Assembly: GCF_018320785.1 (NCBI RefSeq)
Contig: NC_054872.1
Coordinates: forward strand, 23,518,769 to 23,582,768
Origin: Cheilinus undulatus
Lineage: Eukaryota; Chordata; Actinopteri; Labriformes; Labridae
DNA length: 64,000 nt
Direction: 5' to 3'
This document shows positions 12,652-24,459 of the stretch, piece after piece. The notes below the pieces were generated by a model. The model saw only the letters and a list, made by a program, of their open reading frames with translations, did no database searches and was not told where the DNA came from. Every line of letters starts with the position of its first letter. Within the stretch, counting starts at the first letter, position 1. The translations under genes were made by a program, and so were the position numbers.

Positions 12652-13347
12652 CAGAGAGCGCAGACCTCCGCCATTAGCCCTAACTCCCAATAGTGAGGAG
12701 TCCTTTAAAAAATTCCTGGATCTGTCCCCATGTGCCCCCCACCACAGCATTCATTGATTACTCCCTCCCTGGTGGGGTGGAAACACAGTGAGGCAAAGCA
12801 TAGGTTTCGCTATGGGTGGGCTGTCATGGTGGAAGCATTGCCTGCCGGTGCCAACAGATGCACTGACAGTCTCACCCATGGTCTCACTGGCCGAGTGGAA
12901 GTCATGGCAGAGGGTGAATATTCCTTTATTCCTCCCAGCATTGTGAGTATTCTCGCTACAATTCGCTGTCTTTCTCTCTGTTACGCTCCGACTCGTCTCC
13001 TCAACCAGGCATGCATCTTTCAAACTCTATAAACTCAAAAAGTTTGAATAGAAACACACCCAAAAATGCTGCTGGGATTGAAGTTACTCATATCCGCCAT
13101 CTCCTGGTGTGACCTGTAACAATGCAGACCTCTGCCATTAGCCCTATCTCCCAATAGTACAGAGTCCTTTAAAAAATTCCTGGATCCAGACGGTGATCCG
13201 GTTCACTCCCAAAATCTAGTCAGTTCTTCCTTATGCCATTTCTGACATTTCCTGAAAATTTCATCAAAATCCTTCCTCAACTTTTTGAGTTATGTTGCTA
13301 ACAAACGAACAAACCCACCTGATCACATAACCTCCTTGGCGGAGGTA
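12652..13347. mobile_element. Dispersed fish repeat with ACCTCCGCC inverted ends and internal duplication
   Basis: The left end carries ACCTCCGCC (12663-12671) and the right end GGCGGAGGT (about 13338-13346), an exact inverse. A block of about 60 bp starting 'cagacctc' at 12660 recurs at 13126 with few changes and ends in the same 'aaaaaattcctggat'. The right part (gtgatccggttcactccc ... ttttgagttatgttgc) is a string I recognise as common in teleost genomes. No protein is encoded. It probably represents two copies, one inserted in or duplicated from the other. Confidence 0.6.
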
Positions 13348-13365
13348 ACAACATTTAAAATATGG

Positions 13366-15398
13366 CAGTGGTTCTCAACTTGTGGGCTGAAACACAAAAT
13401 TGGGCCGCAGAGCTGTTTTAAGTGGGCATCAGGGACACTGCTTTTAACTGGTTTTATTCTTATCTTTTAGAACGAACCTTTGCGGTCACCATAGGTAACC
13501 ACTCCTCCTCTTCCTCTATTCTTACCTGTGGTATACTGCAAGGTTTGGTTTTAGGTCCTATTTTATTTTCTATTTATATGCTGCCCCTTGGTAAAATAAT
13601 CCAGAATCATAAAGTCTCCTTTCACTGCTACGCAGACGACACACAGATATACCTGCCCCTGAGACCTGAGGACTCGAGAAGCCTAGCTGCTGTTACAGAT
13701 TGTTTAAATGATGTTAACTGTTGGATGGGACAAAACTTTTTGCAACTCAACAACTCAAAATCAGAAATCATATTGTTTAATCCCCACTTCTCCCCCTCCA
13801 TCAACAGCCATCTCGGTCCTCTAGCAGCAGCTAACATCAAATCCACTGGCAGAAATCTAGGTGACATTCGACAATAACCTCTCATTTGATCATCACATAA
13901 AATCAGTTGATAAATCTTGTTTCTTTCAACTACGTACCATCTCCAAAATTAAAACAATACTGACTCAACAGGACCTGGAAAAACTCATTCATGCTTTTAT
14001 CTTTTCCAGATTAGATCACTGTAATTCACTCCTCTCCGGTTTCTCCCAGAAATCACTTTCTCGCCTTCAACTTGTACAGAATGCAGCAGCTAGGCTTCTC
14101 ACTGGTTATAACGGACGACATCATATCTCCCCCCTTTTTGCATCTTTACCCTGGCTTCCCATTAGTTTTAGAATTGATTTTAAGATCTTATTAATTACTT
14201 TTAAAGCACTGAAGGGTCTGGCTCCAATCTATATACGAGAACTTTTAACCCCCTATGAGCCAACCCGCAGCCTTAGATCCTCGGGCGCGGGCTACCTGGT
14301 CGTTCCAAAGTCTAGACTCAAATCTAAGGGTGACAGGGCCTTCTCCATCAGAGCCCCTCGACTTTGGAATGACCTGCCCGGGGAGATAAGGCATGCAGAA
14401 TCACTGACATCTTTTAAATCACATCTTAACACTCATTTTTATAGAATTGCTTTTACGTGATGTCATCTTCGTCTTCATCTTACTTAGTTTTTATCTTCTC
14501 ACAGATTCTTACCTGTTTTAGTTTAATTTCCTCTTAATCTCTCCTTTACTCCCTGTCAACCTCATTTTATTTCCATGCCCCCTGGCTGTTTTTAATCGTT
14601 GCTGTCTCCCTCACGTCATTGCTTTTTTTTTTGTCTTTATTGCTTCCCTTTTGTTTACCTCTGTTATGTATCAATTTTACTGCTTTTACAGTTTTACAGC
14701 TCGTTTTACCTTGCTTTACTGTCTGTTTTTGCCCTCTTATTTACATTTTACTGCTTTTTCTCATTTATCTCCTGTTTTGTTTTTACTCCTCCTTGTTTCT
14801 CTTTTAATTTCTCATGTTTTAATTCTGGTCCTCTCGGTCTCAGCCTGTGCAGCTGGGTTCCTGCATTGCCTGGGTTCCTATTGTTCCTATTGTTTTATGG
14901 TACTTGGTGTCTGTGTCTTGCCTGCATCCTGATGATGTACATGATGTCTTAGTTGTGTAGAATGGCTTCATGTCTGCACTCTGATTGACATCTGTGATGT
15001 CTTAGTTTGCATGGCTTCACATGACATCTAGGTTTTGATGTATATTGATCTTGATGAATTACTATCTCATACATATTCCTGTTTAGTTTCTTTAAATGTG
15101 TGCATTCTGCTGATGTTGTCTGCATGTCACGTTCTGTCTTCTTATCTTTTCTTTGGGTTGTTGCTTTGTTCTTCTGATGCTTCTGCACTTGTCAAAACAC
15201 TTCGTAAACCCATGTTTTTAAAAGTGCTATACAAATAAAAAAAAGTTGTTAAGTGGGTCGTGACCATCTAAGGTCTAAACTGAAACATTTTTCATGGGAA
15301 AGATTTAAGCAGTTGAGAATTCATGGAAATTTGGGTCACAACATCTCATCAACAAGGTGCCATTAGGTCCTGTGGCTACACCATTGAGAACCACCACT
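13366..15398. mobile_element. hAT-like repeat split by an L2 insertion
   Basis: The left part (13366-13426) starts CAGTGGTTCTCAAC and reads into 'gtgggc...ttgggccgcagagc'. The right part (15249-15398) resumes 'ttaagtgggtcgtgacc' and ends in TTGAGAACCACCACT, the inverse of the left end. The two halves join cleanly once the LINE is removed. A host-level 8-bp duplication is not evident (aaatatgg versus ctaaagga). Confidence 0.6.
13427..15248 (+). mobile_element. 5'-truncated L2-type LINE, reverse transcriptase C-terminal half
   Basis: Frame 13422-13877 holds GILQGLVLGPILF and the catalytic FHCYADDTQIYL motif. After a frameshift near 13862, frame 13861-14460 continues with TFDNNLSFDHHIKS, LDHCNSLLSG, LQLVQNAAARLLTG and the WNDLPGEIRHAESLTSFKS end typical of L2 ORF2. 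A T-rich 3' UTR ends in 'gtgctatacaaataaa' (about 15222-15237), the L2 3' signature. The 9-bp TTAAGTGGG flanks it at 13418-13426 and 15249-15257, a target-site duplication. The copy is truncated and frameshifted, hence inactive. Confidence 0.88.
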
Positions 15399-17039
15399 CT
15401 AAAGGATTACAATAATGTGTTTCAGTGGCTTTTTTCTCTCTTTTATCCATCTGAAACCTCATGAAAGATACTTGTTAAAAAGCACCTTCATGAGTGAGCA
15501 GAGATGACTGGTGCTTCCAGCGTGTTTTCCCGTGAATGACAGTGTTCAGCTGACTCACTGTTTCCACTCCTGGAGCTGTTAGGTTTCTGTATTATATTTT
15601 TTGCACACCAAAACATTGGTCTGACAGTAAACTGTGGAGCTGAAGGGGAAAGTAGCTTTGCTGTTTCCACTTATTGCTGTGTCTGAATAACCTCAAAGGG
15701 ACTCAGAAGAAGGACTGAACTTGATAAAGATCAAACAACATTCTTTTCTGAGAGTGTAATACATAATATTACAGTTGATGGACTAATCTCCAGAGATGAT
15801 TGGAAGACATTTTCAGGTGGATGTACAGTGGAGACTGTTGTTTGTGTTTAATTTGAGGGAACACTGACACTGATGGCTGTTTTGTAAGGGTTAAAGCAGT
15901 GTCTATATATTATGTGTAAAGATGAAATTGTTCTGTAAAGACATATGAGGTTATAATGTGATTTATTTTGTCTCACTGCTGCTGTAACATAAATAACCAT
16001 TTAGTAAAATCAAGTGTTATGTTACATAATATGTATTTACACTAAGTGCTATATAAGTGAAGTTTTATGGATCTTGAATTATTATTCCTGTTTATTTTCT
16101 GGACTATCTGGTAGCTTTTTGTAACTTCATCACTGTAATAAGAGCATTTACAGATGATTTGTGCCGTGCAGTTGACCAAGCATTCAGCTAAATGAAAATA
16201 TGTACCGTAATGCCTTATTTATCATTATTTTTTCATTGTTTGGCATTAAGTACCCTGTTTTGTTGAGAAAAGTGCTTTATCTTTGTGTTTTAATATTTTT
16301 TGTTTCAGCAGATGCATTATATTTACTGCTTTATTGTAAAGGTTCGATGGATGATATAAAAGCTTAAATATAACTGTCACGTTCAATTTAAACAAAAAAA
16401 GGTTATTTTAAGAACACTCAGTTTTAATCAATGAAACATATTTTTCAACCTTTTTCATTACAAATACATAACATCAAAACATTGTTTCTATTTTAGAATG
16501 AATTCAAATGAAACACGTAAAACAAAAGAGACTGGGTTTTATAAAGGTAGGGGGAGCATGTGTCAGTCATGTTTTGTAGTATGAAGGTAAAACAATAGAA
16601 GAAGAGCACTCAAATGTACTTATGCACTCTGTCCCCTTTCTCTGACAAGGTTTAATGCTGCAGCCCAGTTCTTTAACTCATCATGGATATAAAACAAGCG
16701 AGTCGAGAGCTAAACACTCTTTTAATGGTTGTTTAAGCCACGTAAGATGAACTGCTGCAGCGATGGGCTGAAGACACACCAAAACGATCCAATGAGAGAG
16801 CACACTGTATGCTGTATGTTGCTATTATTACATTAATTTTGGAGAGGAAGGAACACAGTTTACCTTTTTACTGTGCTTAATTACAATGGTACAAGTGGGT
16901 GATGTTCAGTTACTCACCCAACTGCTTCTAATGTGAGAGCAAAAGGTGCTGATGACAAGACAATGACTGAACTGTTGTCTGTCACATATCACTGCTGCGC
17001 CAACGATGGCAGTGCTTATGCCTCAAGGGTGTTCTACAA
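15399..17039. other. Intergenic DNA, nothing recognised
   Basis: AT-rich DNA without recognisable coding or repeat boundaries. Confidence 0.5.
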
Positions 17040-17337
17040 CATTGGTTCCCAGCCTGAGTTCTGGGACTCCCTGGGGGGATACAGGGGTCTGTCTGCTCTG
17101 AGGTTGTTAAAATTAGGTTCTCTATACTAATTTAAACCATAATACACTACCTTAGAATAGTTCATGCGAAGGTATCTTAGTAAGAACAGATGTTTCAGGG
17201 AATTTTGTAGCGCTAAAAACAAATCAAAATGATATGTATCTTTGACAGCAATAAATCACTTTTTTTTCTGAGTCCTGGAAGGCTCTTCTTAGGTCAGAGT
17301 AGGGGGGCCTCAGTGGAAAAAAAGTTCAGAGCCACTG
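17040..17337. mobile_element. Degenerate hAT-like MITE
   Basis: The left end CATTGGTTCCCAGCCTGAG with 'gggactccctgggggg' and the right end, inverse CAGTGGCTCTGAAC, resemble the two ends of a short hAT element. The flanking 8-mers do not match, so the boundaries are approximate. Confidence 0.4.
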
Positions 17338-17454
17338 CACCACGATACAATGCATGCATTTAAAACAGCAATGGCAGTGTTGCAAAAATCCCTTACGTGA
17401 TTGAAATTTATTAGTCATGTTATTGATACCTGTTTACCGCCCATCACTACTAAG

Positions 17455-17640
17455 TCACGGCAACTGTGGCTCAGCAGAAGGTCATGATTTTGATCCCCTG
17501 TTGCCAGTCACATGTTGATGTGTCCTTGGGCGAGACACTCGACCCTAATTTGCTCCCGCTGACTCATCTGTGCTGTACAAAAGTGTATGAATAGGATTAG
17601 CTGTAAATGAATGGCAGTGCCAGTGTGGCAGCCTACATGT
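17455..17640 (+). repeat. Degraded fish SINE-like repeat
   Basis: Contains 'actgtggctcagcagaaggtcatgattttgatccc' in tRNA-like order and then 'gtgtccttgggcgagacac', a string frequent in teleost SINE-like repeats. Shorter than a complete copy. Confidence 0.5.
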
Positions 17641-20519
17641 CAATTTATATCTGAAATGTTCTCAAAATGTAGAAATGTTGTTTCTTTGTTATCTTACAAA
17701 TAAAAGGCAAAAAAGGTTATTTGATCAAGTAAACGTGATAATGCGTAAGATTCCCTTTTGAAGATTTCCAGCTGTGAATATGGTATTCCTACGTTGAATT
17801 GTGCAAAAAAAAAAAAAAAGTTACAAAATCCATCTCTATGCTTATGAGAGAAACAGTCACGAAGTCCGAGAAACTTTTGGTTTCAGTTGACTTTCCCCTG
17901 TGGACCAAGTGGTGCCTCTTTTCTCTGCTCATTTGTCCTGTCAGGTTTTCTGATAGAAGTGTCACCATGGTTTTTTCAGCAGTTATATTATTCACTCTAA
18001 TTCTGTGCCTTGAAAATGAAAAAAGGCTTTTTGCAGTGCGTTGTTCATCTACTCTTGACACCTACCCTGCCACAGCAGCAGTTTAGACATTAAAAATAAC
18101 AAAATATGCATAATTTATAGTGATACTGATAATCTTGTTAGTTTTTGTAGCTCAAAGAGAAACATCAGTATTAAGATCATGTTCTTTAGCCAGTTAAAAA
18201 CTCCTGAGCTTTAAGTGTCTTTTATGGTTTATTAACAATGATGAAGCTCTGTGAAAAAGACTAATAAATCATATCAGGCTTGGGTTGTTTTGTCTTTTCA
18301 CACAATTTTAAAAACATAACAAATAAAGGATGTCACCAGCCCTATTTCTAAACAATCTAAGAAAAAACAGATGTAAAGGCTTTTTTTTTTTAACCACCAT
18401 TTTTTCCCCTACCATTCAGATTTCAGCTGAATGTGGCATTGTGATTAACTAGGGATGAAGTTCAATAAAACAGTTGATGATCCTGAAGAACTGTGTGCCT
18501 ATTATGTGACAATTCTTGGCTGTTTTTGGCATCACAGTCTACGGATTATGTGCTCTCTTATTGAATTTCTTGCACACATTAAAGGGCTGAACTCATTCTC
18601 TGCTCACAGCCTGATGATGTCTCTGAGAACAGAAGCAATGATTAGGAAGAATAAGTCGTCCTCATTTCTTTTTCACACTGATGACTTAAACAAGAGATGT
18701 TCCTCTGAAGTGACTCTATAAGATATCTTAAAGTGACAGACCAAACAGACAGTGACGTGTGTGAGAGTTGGACTGTTGAGGGGATTTCCTCTGCTCTACA
18801 GAGCAGAGCATGTAGTATAGACCTATAAAATAAACATGGCTCTGCCTATGAGTTCAGTGTGAAGAGACAAATGAAAAAGCAACAAAATGAATGATTTAGC
18901 AAAAGAGCATAAGCCTGGTCTGAGCTTGAAGAGATTGTGGGTGTAGACCTTTATAAAACCAGAGGGCTTTACTCTATAGTCTACATAACCACTGTCATGC
19001 ACATCCCTACAGTACCAGCTCTTATTTTAAATCTATCTGTTGTCTCTCCTTGAGATTGAATTATTATGCTAATGATTTATTTTATGATTTTTCAAACAGA
19101 CTCATACAGCTTCACATAGAGATATTGTTGGCCAGTGGCAGAGAAACAGACTGATAATGAAACGCTTTTATTTTCTGACCCTAGCAAATGGCTGTTCATG
19201 CACTCAAACAAATTAACAGATGGGAGCGTGAATAGAAACAGAATCAGCGAGGATTTCCTTTCAAGCATCCCTTCATTTTTTTTAAGAGGGATTGTTTTTT
19301 CCCTTCAATGCCTGGTCGACACTTTTTGTTCAAGTGTGTTTGGGAGACTGTGATGAGGAGATTTTAAGCTAAAAGCTGAAAAATAATTGAAAAAACACAT
19401 TCATTCTGCTTGTTGGCAGCTTGGATAAAAGCATGAAAACAATGTCCATTATACTGCAATATTGCAGCCTTGAAAGTCTTTCAGCGCAACAGACTTTCTG
19501 GCGTCTCCATAGTAGAAACCAATATGCTGTATGTGAGGTTTTTCACACAACACAGTGCCTTGCTGATGTGCACAACCTGTCAGGGCTGACTCAAAATCAG
19601 GAAAAACAAAGGATCCAGTTATAAAGATGAGGAGTAAACCAAGATTTGGGTAATGAATGACAGTTTTTGTCCGTGGTAACACAGATGAGCTGACATTCCT
19701 GGATGCCTAAGCTGTTTACAAAATGCCAAAAGTGCAAAAAGCTCTCAAGCTGTTAACTAAATGTTCTATAGGCGGCTTAAACTCGTTTCAGTCCCTGCTG
19801 AGGAGCACAGACAGAGATTCAAACTGGGTGCCATCTGCCAGCTGAGTCAGATGGGACTACAAGGGAAAAGGCTGGATTGGTGAGGTGTGGCAGAGACTTT
19901 AACTTTATTATAAAGTAAGACCTCCCTCCAGGGTTATAAATGTTTGGTTTGAAGCCTCCTCTTGATTTACTCCCTGCTCACAGCATGCCAGGATGATGTG
20001 TGCTAAACTGCTACCACATATTTAATTCAGCCTGCTGTGAGGGGTTTTAGCTGGTTATGAAAGAGACTCTGTTTTAATGCTGATGTGTCTGTGCAATCTA
20101 CAAAAGCAAACTAGATCAGTAGTGAGACATTTATATTTAGTTTTGGAGCCAAAATGCATTACCCTATGTCTTTCGTTTTCGTGTCTGCATGAGACAACAC
20201 GTAGCAGAGTGGTTTGACACTATGATGAAAAAACACAGGGCTGAGTTGGCTTGAGGTGTGTATGAAACTGTTTGTGGTAACCAGGAGTTTTTTGCCTCTC
20301 TGCCAGTGCTTCTGCCAACCACCAGCCAGTACACCCACCATGGTTTGCACTATTATTCTTATGAAATAAACTCCTTTAACCTTATCACCTTGTCTTGAGC
20401 TCTGCCCCTGGGTCATCATCAGTTTATCACACCTGTTTCTTGAATATTTGAAAACTATGTCTAATACTTATATGTAGTGAAACCCCCTCCCCTAATTTGT
20501 TGTTACTCCCTCCAAAGAT
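17641..20519. other. Intergenic DNA, nothing recognised
   Basis: Only short homopolymer runs (poly-A at 17805-17819, poly-T near 18382) and unsupported short reading frames are present. Confidence 0.5.
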
Positions 20520-21366
20520 TAACCTTACAAAGCAGATGGATTCCCCCGTGTCCGTGCTTCTTACTGGCAAATCCATCTTGCAAAGCTGCAAAGCTCCTAT
20601 CTGAACTGTTTGGGCCCGGTTAGAAAGTTACAGGACCAATCGGTGTCAAGGGGCAGTACTTTTAGGTGCAGCAGAGTCGTGATGTATGCAAGCAGCAAGA
20701 AGAGGCCGGTGCGGATATGGCGGAAAACATTAGCGTGGATGCTGCTAAAGTGTAACCTTGCAAAGCAGATGGATATGCCCGTTTCCTTGTTTTTCACTGG
20801 CGAATCCATCTTGCAAAGCTCCCATCTGAACCGTTTGGGTTAGAAAGTGACAGGACCAATCAACGAAGAGGGGCAGTACTTTCAGGCGCAGCAGAGTCGT
20901 GATGTAAACAAGCAGCAGCAAGAGCTGGAACAGTTGTGGAAGAAGAGATTAGCGTGGATGCTGCTAAAGCGCCAGTTTTATCAGAACTTGACGACATTTC
21001 TTCATTAGAAGAAGAACAAAGAACAGCAGTGAGTTGTTCTCTTTTCAAAAACGACAAAAGTCATGTACTTACATGTCTATTGTTGCCATGTTTTACATTA
21101 TTCCTCAGTAGCTGCGCACAAGCAGCTAGATAGCGGCTACGTCACGTATTTTGTTGCTCTGATTGGCCCATAGAGATGTGACAGAATGTTCACCCAATCA
21201 CACTCCGAGTTTTTTTCAAAGCCTCTGCCTTTTCTCAAACGTTTCCTGTTGAAGCTTTCCCAGATATATGTGTGAAACACATCCATCTGGCATGTCAGGT
21301 TAGCTAAAGCATAAGTTTATTCAGAACTTAACGACATTTCTTTGTTAAAAGAAGAACAAAGACAAG
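20520..21366 (+). mobile_element. Non-autonomous DNA transposon with tandem 233-bp duplication
   Basis: The ends TAACCTTACAAAGCAGATGGAT (20520 on) and the inverse of ATCCATCTGGCATGTCAGGTTA (21281-21302) form imperfect terminal inverted repeats. A 233-bp unit (20521-20753) is repeated from 20754 to about 20969. A further piece (20961-21024) recurs degenerately at 21304-21366. The frame 20936-21133 reads ELDDISSLEEEQRTAV, which resembles the segment before the Walker A motif in RecQ-like helicases of ISL2EU-type fish elements; that link is an inference. No complete protein is encoded. Confidence 0.5.
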
Positions 21367-23676
21367 GACTACCACTTTTTTTCAAATCAATATCTACAAT
21401 AGGTTTTGTGAATGCACATGTGTGTGGTAGGCTATTTTTAAGTTTGTCCAACCAGCAGTTAGCCATCCCTGAATGGATTTGCTTTAAGAAAAAACACTAA
21501 CAAAAAACACAGAACACAAAAGCTGGCTCAAAAGAAACGTCAATAAATCTTCCCTTGTGATTACACTTAGACTTTGGGAAAATAAGGAAAAATGAAAACC
21601 GATAAAAGCATGTCAAACAGTCATTGTGTTACCTTTATAAACTGTGGAGATATCTCTGCTGGTTTTCAACCAGAGATTTTTTATTGCAACTTCTCTGTGA
21701 TTATTTCATTATCTACTTGGTTACAAAGGGAGTCTGAAATGAAGCATGATTGCAGATAGAGCCTCCTTTATTCTTTAATGGCTTCAAACTACCTTCTCCT
21801 CCTCCAGGATTAGCTTTCATACAGTCTCTTAAATTCAAAGACTGTTCCACCAGATGATTTGACAGACAATAAAGATTTATAAAATCATAATGAGTTAAAA
21901 TTCATTACTAACAAGCAACAACTAAATGTATCACAATCGTCAAGTTAATAAGAAAACTGTATTAAAGGGTGAGTCACACTCCATGGGCCCTCATTAGTTC
22001 AGGTTGTCAACTGGTCTACATAACAGAGCTGTAGACATGTTTCACATCAACAGATCAGCCCTTGTTTCGAGCCCCTGCACAGCTGTTGGTCCTCCACTGT
22101 GGGTCTCCTGAGGGGCCCTCAGCCCGTTGGACAAGGAGTCCAATCTATCAAGGCAATCTGCAGTAATTACAAGTATGATCTGTAGGCGATGGAGTACCAG
22201 CAGCTTAACAGCAAGAGAGTGTCTCATTTGATAATAATATCTTATTTGATTTCCTGTGCACACACTCACAGAGATACATGTTTTTCACTGTTAGAGCCTA
22301 ACCGGCATCTACTCTGCCATGGCAACATCTGACTCTTTAACCTGGGTAGTACTCCATTGATCCCTTAATGCATCAGTAATAGCAATGGACATTTGGACTA
22401 ACACTGAATGGCATCATCTTGTTGTACACCTAAGTAGCAATGACAGAAAATTTACCAATGAATGAGAAGTGATTTTAAACAGAGCCACTAGCTTTATCCA
22501 TCTTCTTCTTTCTCCATCTAAATGTCTCCCAACCATGTATTCAAAGATTTATCATTTTTCAATGTGTGAGAAAAGGAGAGATCATTAAAGGAATATTTTG
22601 GGCAAGAGCTTCCCACCGCTCCACATTCAAGAGGTTCCCTGCCATTATGGACCACTTGATTACAACAACCCCGAGCACAGCCTCTCTGCAGCATTCAAAT
22701 CATCAAAACTTTAGATTTCTTGATTAAGATGTACTTGAGGAGAGAAACACTACACGAGTTAAAAGGACGAGTTAATTTAATGAGCATCAGGGTTACTCTA
22801 GGGCTGCCACTTCTCAATCAAGGCACAAATAAATGATGCAAAATTCACTCATTTGTGAGGCCATTATGATAATGATGTGACACTACTATTCCTGAATGCT
22901 GGAGCCTATTATGTGTGACATAAAGCACACAATCACAGACAACTTTAACAGAACAAAAGCCTTGTGCACAGCTCTTTGATTGATTTGACCGTCTCTGTCA
23001 TTACAATGAATGTGTGGTGATGCAGGTGCCTGAAATGGCTCTGTGATTAGTTTAATGCCAGACAGATTAGAGCCCAGCTGTATCATGAAAAATCATTTTT
23101 CTTTCCAAGACTGAAAGGAATTAATCACAGGATGTCAATGCTGTATTCCTGCATGAATGTTTCTCTTTGTACAGGAACGTAGGGTGTTTTTTAGGTAACC
23201 AGACTTTAAATGCTCCTGTGTGTGAGAAGCTTTTACCGGATGTCTAAAATTGGTGCTTTTGTGGCTTCTTTACCTTGCAGCGAAAAAGAAAAAAGTTGCA
23301 GGTTCGCATCTGCATTGAGGACAGCTTTCTGTAGACTGGATTTATATTAGGCTATGTTTTTCTTAGAATGCTCGTTAAGCTTGTGTGGATTGTGCAATGG
23401 AATCACATGGTCACATGTTGAATTGCATCATTGTATCTTATTGTGCCTCACATTAAATTGTGATGTACCACATCAAAATACATTGTGTTGTATGTAATGT
23501 ACCATATTGTAACATATATTCTATTGTAGCATATTGTGTAATATAATTTATATCATCTTAATGAATTGTATCGTACCGTGTGGTATTGTATGGTCTGGAA
23601 AGCCTGACGTAAAAAAAAAATCAAAGATGCAACATTTAATAAGATAGATAAAAACAGGTTTTTGAAGTTTCATGTG
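21367..23676. other. Intergenic DNA with a possible conserved non-coding block
   Basis: No gene was found. At 22560-23060 the sequence is non-repetitive and rich in homeodomain-like words (TTGATTAAG, GTTAATTTAATGAG, TTATGATAATGATG). The stretch 23400-23600 is a degenerate TATTGTA-type tract. Confidence 0.35.
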
Positions 23677-23684
23677 GTCTAGAG

Positions 23685-24451
23685 CAGGAGTTTTCAAAGT
23701 TTGAGGTGGGCCTCCCCTGGGGGGCGCCACGGGACTTCAGGGGAGGCGCGGACCCATAAACCAGAGAAAAGGTGATTTACTTTGCTAACTTTGCTTTATG
23801 TGGTGCAAAATGGACGGATTAATAGTTACTACAGAGACTATACTAGAGTTGACTATTAAAGTACGGATTTTCCTGCAATGGTCCTGATGATGCTCAACAC
23901 TGATGCTGTTTAATTTATTAAGATGTATGCACTTATGACTGCATAAGGCTCTGCAAGCCCTGGGGTCATGAGTCAAGGCACTAAGTCAGGGGATTTTTTG
24001 ATAGGAAGTAAAAGGAATTTTGGTCACTGAAAGTAACTGAGACATTTAGCACCTTAAACACTAGGACAGCCTCTGCAGGTGCAGGTTTTTGGCACCAACA
24101 GTGATCTTAAATGAGTTCCAGGCAGGGCTGAAGGTGGAGGATGGTCTGCTCTTATGCAAACTCATGGTTCCCACTAAAATGGAGTGCAGAGCATAAAAAT
24201 CAGGTGGTACTGGCAATAAGTTAATTACTGAAACCAAATAACTGACATTTAAAGATATATGCAAACCAAAGTATTTAAAATATTAAATGTTAGAAATAAA
24301 AATGTTTACGGATGAGACAAATGTTTGAAAATATAGTTTACATTTTTTTAATCTTGTTTTTTTTTTTTTTTTTTTTATGGGGGTGGGGGTCCACAGAATA
24401 AATTACATTGTCCTAGGGGAGGCTCACTTGCCCACACCTTGAAAACCCCTG
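23685..24451. mobile_element. Non-autonomous hAT element with perfect 8-bp target duplication
   Basis: The element starts CAGGAGTTTTCAAAG and ends, inverse strand, CAGGGGTTTTCAAGG. It is flanked by exact GTCTAGAG at 23677-23684 and 24452-24459, matching the nTCTAGAn hAT target. The 767-bp interior has no transposase and carries a long poly-T run at about 24356-24376. Confidence 0.92.
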
Positions 24452-24459
24452 GTCTAGAG

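Noticed and set aside
14599..14952. Hydrophobic 117-residue frame, membrane-protein-like
   Set aside because: Translation of the T-rich 3' UTR of the L2 LINE.
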